Below, in pieces: positions 44,174 through 53,666 of a DNA stretch of 64,000 bases. This stretch comes from JAWSVE01 sp050789445 (lineage in GTDB: Bacteria > Pseudomonadota > Gammaproteobacteria > Pseudomonadales > Cellvibrionaceae). The translations under genes were made by a program, and so were the position numbers. Where the stretch lies: positions 3,038,001 to 3,102,000 of the forward strand of contig JAILXR010000001.1 of assembly GCA_050789445.1 (NCBI GenBank). Direction: 5' to 3'. Each line of letters starts with the position of its first letter. Positions within the stretch are counted from its first letter, which is position 1. The notes below the pieces were generated by a model, which was given only the letters and a program-made list of their open reading frames with translations, searched no databases and had not been told where the DNA came from.

Positions 44174-45307
44174 TTACTGCCCCATTACTCTTCCGTCGCC
44201 GAGAATGTGGGATTCGCAATCCACACCCGCCGATGTGCAATTAAGAACAAATGTTTCTGCGATTTCATCATCCCATCCTTCAAACCAATCGCCATGTAAA
44301 CTATTTCCTGGGGGAGCACTCGGAAACATATCACTCGACAGCTTTACACCATCAAAGTCTTTAACAGCGTACACCGCGTGATAGGTGATTTTAGGAATTG
44401 GAACTGGGTGTGTACTCGGACAACTTCCATTTTCAGGGTAAGCCATATGAGATTTGTGATCAGGAGAATCGAGATTTACGCCATCCCAACATTGAGGAAA
44501 TACGATAGCGGCATCATAAAAATCATCCTCAGCGCATTGGCCAAAAGGTATGCCTTGTTTTTCACCAATATAATTGTTGCGGCACCCCCAGTAAGCACCT
44601 TCTTGAGGTTCTGTTGCCATCATATCGCCAGCAATCATGCGTAGACCGCTCGGGAATTTTTGGATGGCAGCGGGTGGAAGACTGTAACCACTTTTATAAT
44701 ATACATCCATAAACTCTGGGACGATCATGGTTCCGTCTTCTCTGAGTATCGCAGGAATCCAGTAAGATGACCGATTTGCAATACCTCCTCGACAGGTACT
44801 GTTGCCAGTATTTTTAATCGACTCTACAGTTGAATTTGCGTTCGCCAGTGTGTTGCCAAAAAACAGATGCAGATGTGAACGGCCTGGTTGTCCGGGATAA
44901 ACAATCGGATCATCTTCTAGGGCATGGCTGTAATCGCAACGCGTTCGAAATGCGCCAGTACCATCACCGCGATTCAAATCTGGGAATCGGCCTGTGTATC
45001 GGACATCGAATGTAGAGCTACCGGGCGAACCTTTAGGATAAATATTTGCATTTTCAGTCGTGTCATCGTCACCATCATTGGTGTCTCCAGTGTCTCCAGT
45101 GTCTCCGGTGTCATCCATATCACCTGTATCGACAGGGTCATCTAAACTATCGGAATCATCGGTTGTTTCTTGGTCAGATTCTCCGCTACCGGTACCAGTG
45201 TCTTGCGTCGTTTCTTCGTCGACTACCACGAGATCGCCACTAGATCCCTCTGGTCCACATGCAGTCAGTAAAGTACTAATTAGAATTGTTATTATGAGTC
45301 GGTACAT
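44174..45307 (-). CDS. DUF1996-domain lipoprotein
   Basis: A 377-residue protein with lipobox LLTAC (Cys17). A long acidic Asp/Thr/Gly linker (about residues 25-88, including GDTGDTGDT) precedes the DUF1996 domain. Its hallmarks are DYSHALEDDPIVYPGQPG, RSHLHLFFGNT, AYWGCRNN and DAAIVFPQCWDGVNLDSPDH. The family is common in fungi and actinobacteria and is thought to be extracellular. Histidine-rich motifs suggest a metal site, which is inference. The linker should hold the domain away from the outer membrane. Confidence 0.85.
   Translation of the reverse strand: MYRLIITILISTLLTACGPEGSSGDLVVVDEETTQDTGTGSGESDQETTDDSDSLDDPVDTGDMDDTGDTGDTGDTNDGDDDTTENANIYPKGSPGSSTFDVRYTGRFPDLNRGDGTGAFRTRCDYSHALEDDPIVYPGQPGRSHLHLFFGNTLANANSTVESIKNTGNSTCRGGIANRSSYWIPAILREDGTMIVPEFMDVYYKSGYSLPPAAIQKFPSGLRMIAGDMMATEPQEGAYWGCRNNYIGEKQGIPFGQCAEDDFYDAAIVFPQCWDGVNLDSPDHKSHMAYPENGSCPSTHPVPIPKITYHAVYAVKDFDGVKLSSDMFPSAPPGNSLHGDWFEGWDDEIAETFVLNCTSAGVDCESHILGDGRVMGQ
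45081..45107 (-). repeat. Three 9-base tandem repeats in the DUF1996 linker
   Basis: Plus-strand units GTGTCTCCA, GTGTCTCCA and GTGTCTCCG encode Gly-Asp-Thr repeats on the minus strand. A degenerate fourth unit follows. The repeat number may vary between strains. Confidence 0.8.
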
Positions 45308-45677
45308 TATTTCTCTCCGGATACGGGTGTAATTAGGAGGGTATTCTAACTAATGGGGTGCTACCAAACTGAGACGTATACCTAACAATTGGGTTCCTTA
45401 CTGTTCATTTGTCTATGTTTTTAGGTATTGTCTATTTGTAAAGTTCTTGATGTATAAAAATCATTTGGTTAGGTTTATAGATTAGCTTTATTGCTTATCC
45501 AGATTCACAAAATGTTTCGAAGTCTGATGAGAAGTGTTGTGGGTATATATCTAGGTTAAGAAAAAAGTCGAATATTTTGAGGGAGAAAAAACTGCGGGAA
45601 ACAAAAAATTATCCACTAGCCATTAAGAATTTATGAGTAAACCCTTAATGACTTAAGTGTAGAAAAACAGCGCGTAC
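45308..45677. other. Intergenic region between the DUF1996 gene and a small unknown gene
   Basis: 370 AT-rich bases. It contains a CATTAAG/CTTAATG inverted repeat near 45622-45651, just downstream of the small gene, without a T tract. No gene seen. Confidence 0.3.
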
Positions 45678-46064
45678 TCAGCGATACGTAGGTTGGCCTC
45701 GATAAGATCCTTTTAATTCTTTTCCGTCTCGCCATTTCGGGTAAAGCTTTCCGTTGAGTTTTACCATTTCTTCATCAGAAAATATTTCTCCATTGGCTTG
45801 TTTTTGAAATGGAAGAGTAACTATATTTTCTGTCACTTTTGGTTCTAATCCTTTTAATAGTGTTCCGGGTCCTGCCATGGATATGAGTTTACTGTATGCC
45901 ATCCCAAGTTCTTCTGAATCTGTCATGTCGACGTATTCGTGAAGCATCTGTAAAAATTCTGGGTGTGATAATTTTAGTTTAATGCCAAGTTCATCCTTAA
46001 CGACGTCAATGCATGCCTTTGCATATCGTATGGCTTGCGGATTTAACATCCAGGATTTATCCAT
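45678..46064 (-). CDS. Unrecognised small cytosolic protein
   Basis: A 128-residue protein without signal peptide or membrane helix. The N-terminal half is helical (MLNPQAIRYAKACIDVVKDE, HPEFLQMLHEYVDMTDSEEL); the C-terminus is basic and rich in Gly and Pro (KWRDGKELKGSYRGQPTYR). I do not recognise the family. Codon use and a plausible AAAGGT ribosome site support a real gene. It is isolated between two intergenic regions. Confidence 0.6.
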   Translation of the reverse strand: MDKSWMLNPQAIRYAKACIDVVKDELGIKLKLSHPEFLQMLHEYVDMTDSEELGMAYSKLISMAGPGTLLKGLEPKVTENIVTLPFQKQANGEIFSDEEMVKLNGKLYPKWRDGKELKGSYRGQPTYR

Positions 46065-46094
46065 TGCTTTTTACCTTTAGTGATTAAGTTTGTA

Positions 46095-46126
46095 ACACCA
46101 AAGAAAATGCTTATTTTCTTTGGTGT
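46095..46126. repeat. Perfect 14-base inverted repeat
   Basis: ACACCAAAGAAAAT and ATTTTCTTTGGTGT are separated by a four-base loop. There is no T tract on either side, so it could be an operator or an mRNA-stabilising hairpin in the leader of the small gene ending at 45678. Confidence 0.7.
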
Positions 46127-46543
46127 CGTGCCGTATTGATCATCTTTTTTATATTGAGGTGCTGATTTGTAAAAATGTTGATGTGTAAAAAAATATAGTG
46201 CACCAAATAAAAACAAAAAAAATGTACATACAATAATAGTAAACCTCGTATTAACTATAGGCAGATACTATACCAAAAAATGTGAACCAGTAGGCTTCAA
46301 GAAAAATGTTTGTAAACTCATTAGTTTTTTTAGGACTAAGATATTAAAAAGCTATTATTAAATGATGGTTTTTATTTTTTGTAGCAGAATAATTAACAAA
46401 TAAAACCGATAATAATAGTTTGCCATCGATACAAATTGGCAGCCAAACAATTAAGAGCTTTGTTTTGGTGCTTGCGTGCTCTAAAAAAGATAAGGGATAG
46501 AATTAGAGGCTTATGAGGAAGAAATAATAAAATAATAGCCAAG
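46127..46543. other. AT-rich intergenic region upstream of the small unknown gene
   Basis: About 415 bases, very AT-rich, with A and T tracts. No coding potential that I can support. Confidence 0.3.
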
Positions 46544-47692
46544 CTATTGCTGTTGACTGAAATGAAAAAACGCTTTCCAGACTTGTGGAAAGTTGGATAA
46601 GCCAAAACCTAAGCGAAAGTGATTTTTAAAAATGTCATTATTTGAAAAGCATCGGCCTGGAATAATCATAATGCTTTTTTCAGCCATTAAATTTCTAGAG
46701 AAATGTGCAATATTTAAAGGTTTTGATATTGATGGAAATGCGATGCCTGCTGCTTCAGAAGAAATCCAATTGATGTTGTTAAGTGAAGATGCTTCATTAT
46801 TCAATATTTGAATATGATTATTCAAAAGATCGCGAGTGATATTTAGGAAATATTGAGAATTATTTAAAGCAACTTTTGAAATCCACTCATCGGCCCGGCT
46901 AGAGCAAATAGATAAAGAACGTTTTACTTGAATGACCTTTTCTAGAATCGGTAAATTTTGACAGGCAATCCAGCCAATGCGAACGCCTCCCAAGCCAAAA
47001 GGTTTTCCTATAGATCCTAAACTTATACCTTTTTTGTAAAGCGAGGCTGCTGGGGGTAATTGTTTAAGTGGGTTATGTTCTAACCCTCGAAAAACTTCGT
47101 CACTAATTAACCAGGCGTCTTGATTGTGACAGCAGTCGATAAGTGTTTTTTGAGTGGCCGAATCAATCATGCATCCCGTTGGGTTGTGAGGAAAATTAAT
47201 AATTAATTGATTAAAGCCGTCTTGAGCTGTGCTTAGTAACGTGTCGAGAGGTAAAGACCAACGAGAGAGTCCTTTTTTTGCATTCGATACAGGTAAAATT
47301 TCAAGTGGAATTTTTGATACTGTTGCTCCAAATGATTCTGGTAGTTTGAATAAGGGCTCGTAAGCTGGATCAATAGTGATTGAGTGGTCTCCGGATTGTA
47401 TTGTGGCTTGCATGATGCAAAAAAGTGCTTCTTGGGTTCCAGAAAAAGTAACGATGTTATCTGATGATAATCCTGGGTATTGTTCTGCAATTATAGTTCG
47501 AAGTGCTAAATCTCCATATTCATTGGCATAGCTAAGGGATAATGTATCCCACTCAGCTAATTCTTCTTCGCTAGCGCGAGAAAAAATATCATTAATTGAA
47601 AGAGGGGATAAAGCAGCCGTGCACATACGGTAGCGAGCTTTAGAATTGTTTTGCGCTTGATACTGACCAAGTTCGTATTCGGGGAAGATCAT
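46544..47692 (-). CDS. ovoB: PLP-dependent aminotransferase-fold enzyme, probable OvoB sulfoxide lyase
   Basis: A 382-residue class I/II aminotransferase-fold protein. PLP contacts visible are SGTQEALFC, NFPHNPTG (Asn170), SDEVFRG (Asp198), the Schiff-base lysine Lys230 in SIGKPFGLGGVRIGW, and RLGFGL with the carboxylate-binding Arg. It lies 69 bases downstream of ovoA on the same strand. OvoB enzymes are PLP-dependent C-S lyases that cleave 5-histidylcysteine sulfoxide to 5-thiohistidine, so this assignment follows from fold plus position. A generic aminotransferase remains possible. Confidence 0.7.
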   Translation of the reverse strand: MIFPEYELGQYQAQNNSKARYRMCTAALSPLSINDIFSRASEEELAEWDTLSLSYANEYGDLALRTIIAEQYPGLSSDNIVTFSGTQEALFCIMQATIQSGDHSITIDPAYEPLFKLPESFGATVSKIPLEILPVSNAKKGLSRWSLPLDTLLSTAQDGFNQLIINFPHNPTGCMIDSATQKTLIDCCHNQDAWLISDEVFRGLEHNPLKQLPPAASLYKKGISLGSIGKPFGLGGVRIGWIACQNLPILEKVIQVKRSLSICSSRADEWISKVALNNSQYFLNITRDLLNNHIQILNNEASSLNNINWISSEAAGIAFPSISKPLNIAHFSRNLMAEKSIMIIPGRCFSNNDIFKNHFRLGFGLSNFPQVWKAFFHFSQQQ

Positions 47693-47761
47693 ATCAAGCG
47701 CTCTTTTTAGTGGTGCCGATAGTGGTGCCGATTTATATGACTTATAGCAGAAGAAAAATAT

Positions 47762-49951
47762 TTAAGTTGTCTTTTGCCAAACGGTTAGCTGTGAATTCGT
47801 GTGCTGAAATTTTCTTGCCGTTTCACGAATAACAAAAGGCACATCCTTGGGGCTGTCGATTAAGTCGAAATTCTCTTCGAGAATATCTTTTAATCCATCT
47901 AGTGTTGTGTAGTTTTCTCCGTCACGTTTGTAGCCGCCTATCCATTTTTCTTTGGGTGTGAATTCTTCTAGCCAAGTATAAGGCGAGGTCAGAATTAACA
48001 AGCCGTTGTTATTTATTCGTTCATGGATGGATTCTAAGAATTTTTTAGGTTCGTATAAGCGATCGATTAAATTACCGGCAAAGATAAGATCATAATTTGT
48101 AAACTTATCACTTAAGTTGCAGGCGTCTCCCTGCAGAAAATGGCAGCGATGGGCGTTTTTGTCCAGTGCTAAATCGGAGAGGCGAGCTTCAAAAAAGCTA
48201 AACAGATCGCCTTCGTCGCGTGTTGTATAACGTTTAAAACTATTTTCTTGTAATTCAGCGGCAGCAGAAACAAAACGAGCAGAAAAATCCAGAGCATCGA
48301 TATGCTCAAATAAATTCGCTAGTTCAAAACTTGAGCGGCCAACAGCGCAACCCAAATCCAGTGCTCGATTATGCTGTGAGCTACCATCGAGGTGTTTTTT
48401 GGCGTATCGGATGCAATGCTGAGCACACGCTTCCGCAAAATTTTGTACGCCGTAATATTCTTGGCCGTAATGAAATTCTAAATATTGAGAAACCTGTTCA
48501 TCAGTTTCGTAGGGATTGGTCGTTGTATCTATATCTGAATCGCTTTCCACGTAACGGAACCCCGCGTGTTGAAAAAAGTGGCGCCGAAACGCGTAACGAG
48601 AATCTTTGATTGCATAATTCCCTGTTGAAAAATAACTGCCGCCTTTAATAAGGTTGTGTTTACCATCAAAAGTGGGTGTCGAAAAATCATCATAGACAGG
48701 ATGGATGTCAAAACCGGGTAAGCCGTCGATGGGTGTTTCTGTCCATTGCCACACATTACCTACTACATCGTAAAAATCACTGCCATTTTTGAAATGGGTT
48801 TTAAATGTATCAATGGGGCAAGCTGATGCGCCGTGTTCTAAATTAATATTTCCTGGTGCGCTTTCCCAGAGGGGTTGGTCTGTTTCAATTTCATTGCGCA
48901 GGCAATACCATTCTGCTTCGGTAGGGAGTCGTATTCTTTTGCCTAACTTACGCTTTTTCCATTCGCAAAATGCCTTCGCTTCTAAATAATTGACATCGAC
49001 TGGCCAATCCCACGGCATAGAAATAATTTGTGTCATCGTTCGATATGTAAATTGCTCGCCTTTTTTGATCCAGAAGGTAGGGTGTGTAGCTTGAGAAAAT
49101 TCTACCCAAGACCATCCTTCTTCACACCAGAGTGATTGATCTTGGTATCCGTTATCGCGAACAAACTCTAAATATTCATGGTTGCTGACGAGATATTGGC
49201 TAGCCTTGAAATCTTTAACCGTCGTTGTAAGTTCTCCATATTCGTTATCCCAGCCGTAAAGTGGGTTTTCTTTCGTTTTGTGTTGACGAATAGTTTGGCC
49301 ATCGACGGGAAGAAGAGAATTAACCGCAGGCGATCCTGTTTTTTTGTTGTCTTCAAAAAGAGAGTTTTGTTTAACGTGCTCAATAGGCAGCTGGCGAATA
49401 AGGACTGAGGACGTTTCGAGATGAATGCGCTCATGCTCTATCCCCATCATGACAATCCAAAGAGGATCATCCCAAGTAATGGGTAAAGTGATCGGTGCTG
49501 TTTGAATGAATTCGTCAACGATGGAGCGGACGTGATCGCGATAGGCTTTAACTTGGAAGGGAGTTGGCCAATTATAATGATTTTCGTCGAGATCATCCCA
49601 TGACATTTCATCAACGCCGATGGCGACCATGGATTCAAGTGTGGCATCTAATCTTTCGGGAATTAGCTTTGCGACATGAAGCTTGTTGATATAAAAAACG
49701 GCGGTGTGACCATAATAAAAAATTAAAGGATGTCGCAGAGGCGTGCCACGTTGATAGTAAGATTCTTCGCTGTTTAAGCAATCAAACAAGCGCTCATAAA
49801 GCGAAAATGTTTTATGAAAGTATGAGCGGATTTCTTGGCGTTTTTTTTCTGGGTCATTTCCTGATAGTAATATCGTTTTTGTAACAAGTAATTCGTTATC
49901 AGAAAAATTCGGGATAGTGTTTGGTGTATTTATCTTAGCTGAGTGATTCAT
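47762..49951 (-). CDS. ovoA: Ovothiol synthase OvoA (5-histidylcysteine sulfoxide synthase with methyltransferase domain)
   Basis: Makes 5-histidylcysteine sulfoxide from histidine, cysteine and oxygen, and later N-methylates the imidazole to give ovothiol A. Three domains are visible in 729 residues. A DinB-like region carries iron ligands (GHTAVFY at His82 and HERIHLE at His173/His177). The FGE-sulfatase-like catalytic domain spans about 230-460 (YGWDNEYGE, RLPTEAEW, VVGNVWQWTETP, LIKGGSYFS, RYAFRRHF). The C-terminal SAM methyltransferase has ALDLGCAVGRSSFEL and LIFAGNLIDRLY. Length and order match OvoA rather than EgtB. Confidence 0.93.
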   Translation of the reverse strand: MNHSAKINTPNTIPNFSDNELLVTKTILLSGNDPEKKRQEIRSYFHKTFSLYERLFDCLNSEESYYQRGTPLRHPLIFYYGHTAVFYINKLHVAKLIPERLDATLESMVAIGVDEMSWDDLDENHYNWPTPFQVKAYRDHVRSIVDEFIQTAPITLPITWDDPLWIVMMGIEHERIHLETSSVLIRQLPIEHVKQNSLFEDNKKTGSPAVNSLLPVDGQTIRQHKTKENPLYGWDNEYGELTTTVKDFKASQYLVSNHEYLEFVRDNGYQDQSLWCEEGWSWVEFSQATHPTFWIKKGEQFTYRTMTQIISMPWDWPVDVNYLEAKAFCEWKKRKLGKRIRLPTEAEWYCLRNEIETDQPLWESAPGNINLEHGASACPIDTFKTHFKNGSDFYDVVGNVWQWTETPIDGLPGFDIHPVYDDFSTPTFDGKHNLIKGGSYFSTGNYAIKDSRYAFRRHFFQHAGFRYVESDSDIDTTTNPYETDEQVSQYLEFHYGQEYYGVQNFAEACAQHCIRYAKKHLDGSSQHNRALDLGCAVGRSSFELANLFEHIDALDFSARFVSAAAELQENSFKRYTTRDEGDLFSFFEARLSDLALDKNAHRCHFLQGDACNLSDKFTNYDLIFAGNLIDRLYEPKKFLESIHERINNNGLLILTSPYTWLEEFTPKEKWIGGYKRDGENYTTLDGLKDILEENFDLIDSPKDVPFVIRETARKFQHTNSQLTVWQKTT

Positions 49952-50182
49952 AACGTTTTAATAATGTTGTGATGAATGTGAAAAGACCTAATACAAATGA
50001 AGAAGGTCTTATTTTAACTGTTTTCTAAATTATAGTCCGCTGTAAATAACGAAAATTCTGGACAAAGCATATACGAATGAAAATAGTAAAAAGATTCATT
50101 AATTTAGGCTGTGTTACAATAATCGGCCTAAGCCTGCCAAGTGACCTCAAGAAATCTATTTGTCTTATCCTAAGAGATATTT

Positions 50183-51424
50183 ATGTCATCTGCTAGTTCT
50201 TCACCGTCTCATTCGGATACGCCGAGTACAACCTTTATTTTATTGCTCGGCTTTTTGGTGGGTTTGTCACCGTTTGCTATCGATATGTACCTATCTAGTT
50301 TTCTAGCGATTGAGGCAGATTTATTGGCATCTCAACACGCTGTAGAAAGTTCTGTTGGCGTTTATTTGATTTTTTTCGCGATTCCACAATTGTTCTTTGG
50401 GCCTTTGTCGGACGCTTATGGGCGACGGTTTGCCATTTTTTGCGGTCTTGGTTGTTATATTCTTGGTGCGCTCCTCTGTGCGACGGCTCAAAGTATAGAG
50501 GTGTTTTTATTGGCTCGTGCATTACAAGGTACTGGCTCTGCTGCAATTTCTGTGACTGTTCCTACAATTGTCAAAGATAGGTTTAGTGGTGCAGTTTACA
50601 CGCGCACGGTTGGTTTTATTATGATGGTGATGTCGATAGCACCATTAATAGCGCCAATGGCTGGGACAGTTGTTTTTTATTTTGGTGGTTGGCGCAGTAT
50701 TTTTTATGTACTGGTCGTGTTGTCGGTTATTTGCGCCTTGTTATTTAACTTGATTATTTCAGAGTCATCTCACGTTGCATCGCGAACACCACTCAATCTA
50801 AAAAATCTTTTCAAAAATTATTCGACACTCTTCTCTGATCGGTACTGTCTCGGTTTAGCGATGAGTGTTGGTTTCATGTTATCAGGATTAATGGCTTTTA
50901 TAACCGGGTCACCATTTTTATTTATGGATGATTACGGCATTAGTCAATTCAGTTACAGCATACTGTTTGGTGTGAACGTTGCCGCAATGATGATTTTTAC
51001 TTATGTGAATAATCGTTTGATTCATTCAGTGAGCAACGAAAATTTACTGCGAGCAGCTGTTATCGCCGTAGTGGTAGCCAGTGTGTATTTATTGGGTCTT
51101 GGCATTTGGGAATCGATGGGTAACCCTGTTTCTCTCATGGCGATTATTATTGGGTGCGTTTTGTACATTGCTAATTTGGGGATGATAACGGCGAATATCC
51201 AAGTGATATTGATTTCGCGTTTCTCGTATATATCGGGTGCTACTTCTGCTGTCGTCGGCACAATACGTTTTGGTATTGGTTCATTAGGCGGCTTTGCATA
51301 TAGCTATCTTTCGGTAGCCTATGGGCTGTCTTTATCAGCAGTTATGGCTCTCTGTGGCTTCTGCGTGCTTTTATCGTATTTGTTTGCAGGGAAGCCTGTA
51401 CCTCGAACCGAAATCATTTCTTAG
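50183..51424 (+). CDS. Bcr/CflA-family multidrug efflux MFS transporter
   Basis: A 413-residue major-facilitator protein with about 12 membrane helices. The first helix and loop, GLSPFAIDMYLSSFLAIEADL, is characteristic of the Bcr/CflA drug:proton antiporters. The GPLSDAYGRR motif A follows helix 2, and ALQGTGSAAISVTVPTIVKD is the helix 4 region. Substrate unknown. The ribosome site is weak. It is divergent from ovoA with a 231-base gap. Confidence 0.88.
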   Translation: MSSASSSPSHSDTPSTTFILLLGFLVGLSPFAIDMYLSSFLAIEADLLASQHAVESSVGVYLIFFAIPQLFFGPLSDAYGRRFAIFCGLGCYILGALLCATAQSIEVFLLARALQGTGSAAISVTVPTIVKDRFSGAVYTRTVGFIMMVMSIAPLIAPMAGTVVFYFGGWRSIFYVLVVLSVICALLFNLIISESSHVASRTPLNLKNLFKNYSTLFSDRYCLGLAMSVGFMLSGLMAFITGSPFLFMDDYGISQFSYSILFGVNVAAMMIFTYVNNRLIHSVSNENLLRAAVIAVVVASVYLLGLGIWESMGNPVSLMAIIIGCVLYIANLGMITANIQVILISRFSYISGATSAVVGTIRFGIGSLGGFAYSYLSVAYGLSLSAVMALCGFCVLLSYLFAGKPVPRTEIIS

Positions 51425-51526
51425 GTCATTATTGTTGTTATCTGTTGACTGTGAAGGTATTCAGCTTCTATTCAGTTAACTTCTGTTCTAATACCTCACA
51501 TGGTCCCAAATTGCGGGGTATTGATC

Positions 51527-52975
51527 ATGAACTCACTCATTCGAGTAATCATCACATTCAATGTGGCTATCTTGCTAGCTGCTGTCGCTGCTATGCCGGT
51601 TATGGCGCAATCCACTAAAACAACGGCTGCGACTTCTGAAGCTATTAGCTACTCGCAAGCCGAGCTAGACCAAATGCTTGCGCCTATCGCCTTGTACCCC
51701 GATAGTGTTTTATCCCATCTGTTAATCGCAGCAACTTACCCACTCGAAATAGTCATGGCTGATCGCTGGGTGAAAAATAATTCACGTTTAACGGGTGACG
51801 ATGCAATTAATGCTGTTGATGACAAGCAATGGGATGCCAGTGTAAAAGCGTTAGTGGCATTCCCAGCTGTATTAAAACGTTTGAGTGAGGATTTGGATTG
51901 GACGGAATCTCTTGGAGAAGCGTTTCTTTCTGATGAAGAACTTGTATTGCAAACCATTCAGGACTTACGTCAGCGGGCATATGACGAAGGAAATTTAGAT
52001 TCGCTAGATCACCTACGTGTGACTAATGAAGATAATGAAATTGTTATCGAGCCTGCTCGCCGGGATGTTGTCTACATTCCCGTTTATAACACGCGAATTG
52101 TTTATGGTCCTTGGTGGTGGAATAACCACCCACCGATTTATTGGCATCATGATGATTTTTATTATCGTCGAAATCATGTGGTGTATTGGGGGCCGAGTGT
52201 TTATCTCTCGCATACATTTTTCTTTAGTGGATTTCATTGGTCCAATCATCACGTAGTTATCGTTGACCGACGTTATCGCCATCGTTACTACAACAATTAT
52301 TATTCGAATCGACACATTGCAAGACATCAACATTCGAGAAGGTGGGAGCATGATCGCCGTCACCGAAGAGGTGTTGAATATAGGAATCCTCGTACGAGAG
52401 ATTATTTTGAACGACGCCATCAAACGGATCAGAGAAGCTCGAGAAGCGTAAGAGCAAGATCTGAACGAACTGACCGATCGCAAAGAAGGGTTGAGCGGGG
52501 GTTACGGCGCAATGATCAGATGGATACTCGGAGTATTAAAAGAGATCGGCGAGAAAGTGGTGAACGTGTACGAGATGGAAGAGGTGATCGAGTGAGAGGC
52601 GAAAGAGATGCCGCTCGGCGAACTAATAACGGAGATCAAAATTCATCAGAAAATACTCGGTCAATTAGAAAGGAGCGAGCAAACAATGATAGTCGGAATA
52701 ATGTTCGTGCGAGAGAGGTAGATAGAGGAAGAGAAGCGAATCGAACGCAGGAGCGGTCTTCACGAAAGGAAGTGCGCGTTGAGCGAGCAGTCGAATCTAA
52801 AAGAAAAGAACGAACAGAAAAAAGAATAGATAGAAGATCAATTAAAAATACGAATAAATATAACCGGAGGAGTGAATCGAAAAGCCGTTCTGTTCGGCGT
52901 GAAAGAACACGATCAGAAAGGTCAAGTAATAACAATTCCAGACAGCGAGCTATTAGAGAGCGCCACTTTAAGTAA
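51527..52975 (+). CDS. DUF3300 protein with a very arginine-rich C-terminal half
   Basis: From the ATG at 51527 (an in-frame ATG lies at 51500 without a ribosome site) the protein has 482 residues. It has a signal peptide ending PVMAQS, then the DUF3300 domain at about 35-230 (LDQMLAPIALYPDSVLSHLL, AATYPLEIVMADRW, VVYIPVYNTRIVYGPWWW), with aromatic/His-rich YWHHDDFYYRRN repeats. From about residue 245 to the end it is low-complexity, mainly Arg, Ser, Asn, Glu, and strongly basic. Possibly periplasmic or envelope nucleic-acid or anion binding; this is inference. Function of DUF3300 is unknown. Confidence 0.82.
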   Translation: MNSLIRVIITFNVAILLAAVAAMPVMAQSTKTTAATSEAISYSQAELDQMLAPIALYPDSVLSHLLIAATYPLEIVMADRWVKNNSRLTGDDAINAVDDKQWDASVKALVAFPAVLKRLSEDLDWTESLGEAFLSDEELVLQTIQDLRQRAYDEGNLDSLDHLRVTNEDNEIVIEPARRDVVYIPVYNTRIVYGPWWWNNHPPIYWHHDDFYYRRNHVVYWGPSVYLSHTFFFSGFHWSNHHVVIVDRRYRHRYYNNYYSNRHIARHQHSRRWEHDRRHRRGVEYRNPRTRDYFERRHQTDQRSSRSVRARSERTDRSQRRVERGLRRNDQMDTRSIKRDRRESGERVRDGRGDRVRGERDAARRTNNGDQNSSENTRSIRKERANNDSRNNVRAREVDRGREANRTQERSSRKEVRVERAVESKRKERTEKRIDRRSIKNTNKYNRRSESKSRSVRRERTRSERSSNNNSRQRAIRERHFK

Positions 52976-53010
52976 AGTAATAAAAGTATGTATTAATCAT
53001 TGGAGTCAAT

Positions 53011-53619
53011 ATGATGAACAACAAATTGAAATTAACAGCAGTCACTACTTTTTTATTGGCAGGGTTTTCTTTAGGGGCTAATGCTGATGCTGTCTCGTAC
53101 GCAATTGATGTTTCTGTTGGTGAAGCAGGGCAAAAAAAATCAGAGGATTATTCCCAAACCATATCAGGGGCTGATACTTCGAAAGGTATTCGTTTTACTG
53201 CGCAATTAAGCAGAGTCATAGGAATTGAAATTGGTTATACAGATTTTGGTGAAGTGTCTGATAGCTATATCAATGAGTTTGATGAAAATGTCACTGACTA
53301 TGTAGATAGTAGTGCAATCAATGTTGGGATGAATGCGAAGATTCCATTGGGTCATACAGTCTCATTGATTGGGCGAGTTGGTATAGCCAGTTGGGACTTA
53401 GACTACAAAGAAAAAAATAGTGGCTTTCCTGGTGATGATTACAAAGACAGCGATCAGGGGGTTGATGGATATATCGGTTTTGGATTACGTTTCGATCTCG
53501 AAGAAAACTTTCGTGTAGGAATAGAGTACACCGGTTTAGGTTATCGCGCGTCACTTGGGTCTGCAGATACAGATCAGGTTATTAATAACTTAGCGATCAC
53601 AGCAGGATTTACTTTTTAA
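53011..53619 (+). CDS. Small outer-membrane beta-barrel protein
   Basis: A 202-residue protein with a signal peptide (LTAVTTFLLAGFSLGANA) and alternating-residue amphipathic strands: RVIGIEIGYTDFGEV, HTVSLIGRVGIASWDLDY, DGYIGFGLRFDL and FRVGIEYTGLGYRASL. It ends in the terminal aromatic signature AITAGFTF that BAM recognises. It resembles the OmpA/OmpW-like eight-strand barrels. It is 35 bases after the DUF3300 gene with a good GGAG site, so the two may be co-transcribed. Role unknown. Confidence 0.8.
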   Translation: MMNNKLKLTAVTTFLLAGFSLGANADAVSYAIDVSVGEAGQKKSEDYSQTISGADTSKGIRFTAQLSRVIGIEIGYTDFGEVSDSYINEFDENVTDYVDSSAINVGMNAKIPLGHTVSLIGRVGIASWDLDYKEKNSGFPGDDYKDSDQGVDGYIGFGLRFDLEENFRVGIEYTGLGYRASLGSADTDQVINNLAITAGFTF

Positions 53620-53666
53620 ACATCGTAATTCTAACTGAGCTAGTAGAAATAAAGACGGGGCTGAAA

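Noticed and set aside
46393..46605. Minus-strand open frame of 70 codons overlapping the ovoB end
   Set aside because: It overlaps the PLP-enzyme C-terminus in another frame and has no family features.
52013..52483. Minus-strand open frame of 156 codons antisense to the DUF3300 gene
   Set aside because: Its composition is the mirror of the His/Tyr/Arg-rich plus-strand sequence; the plus strand has a signal peptide and known domain.
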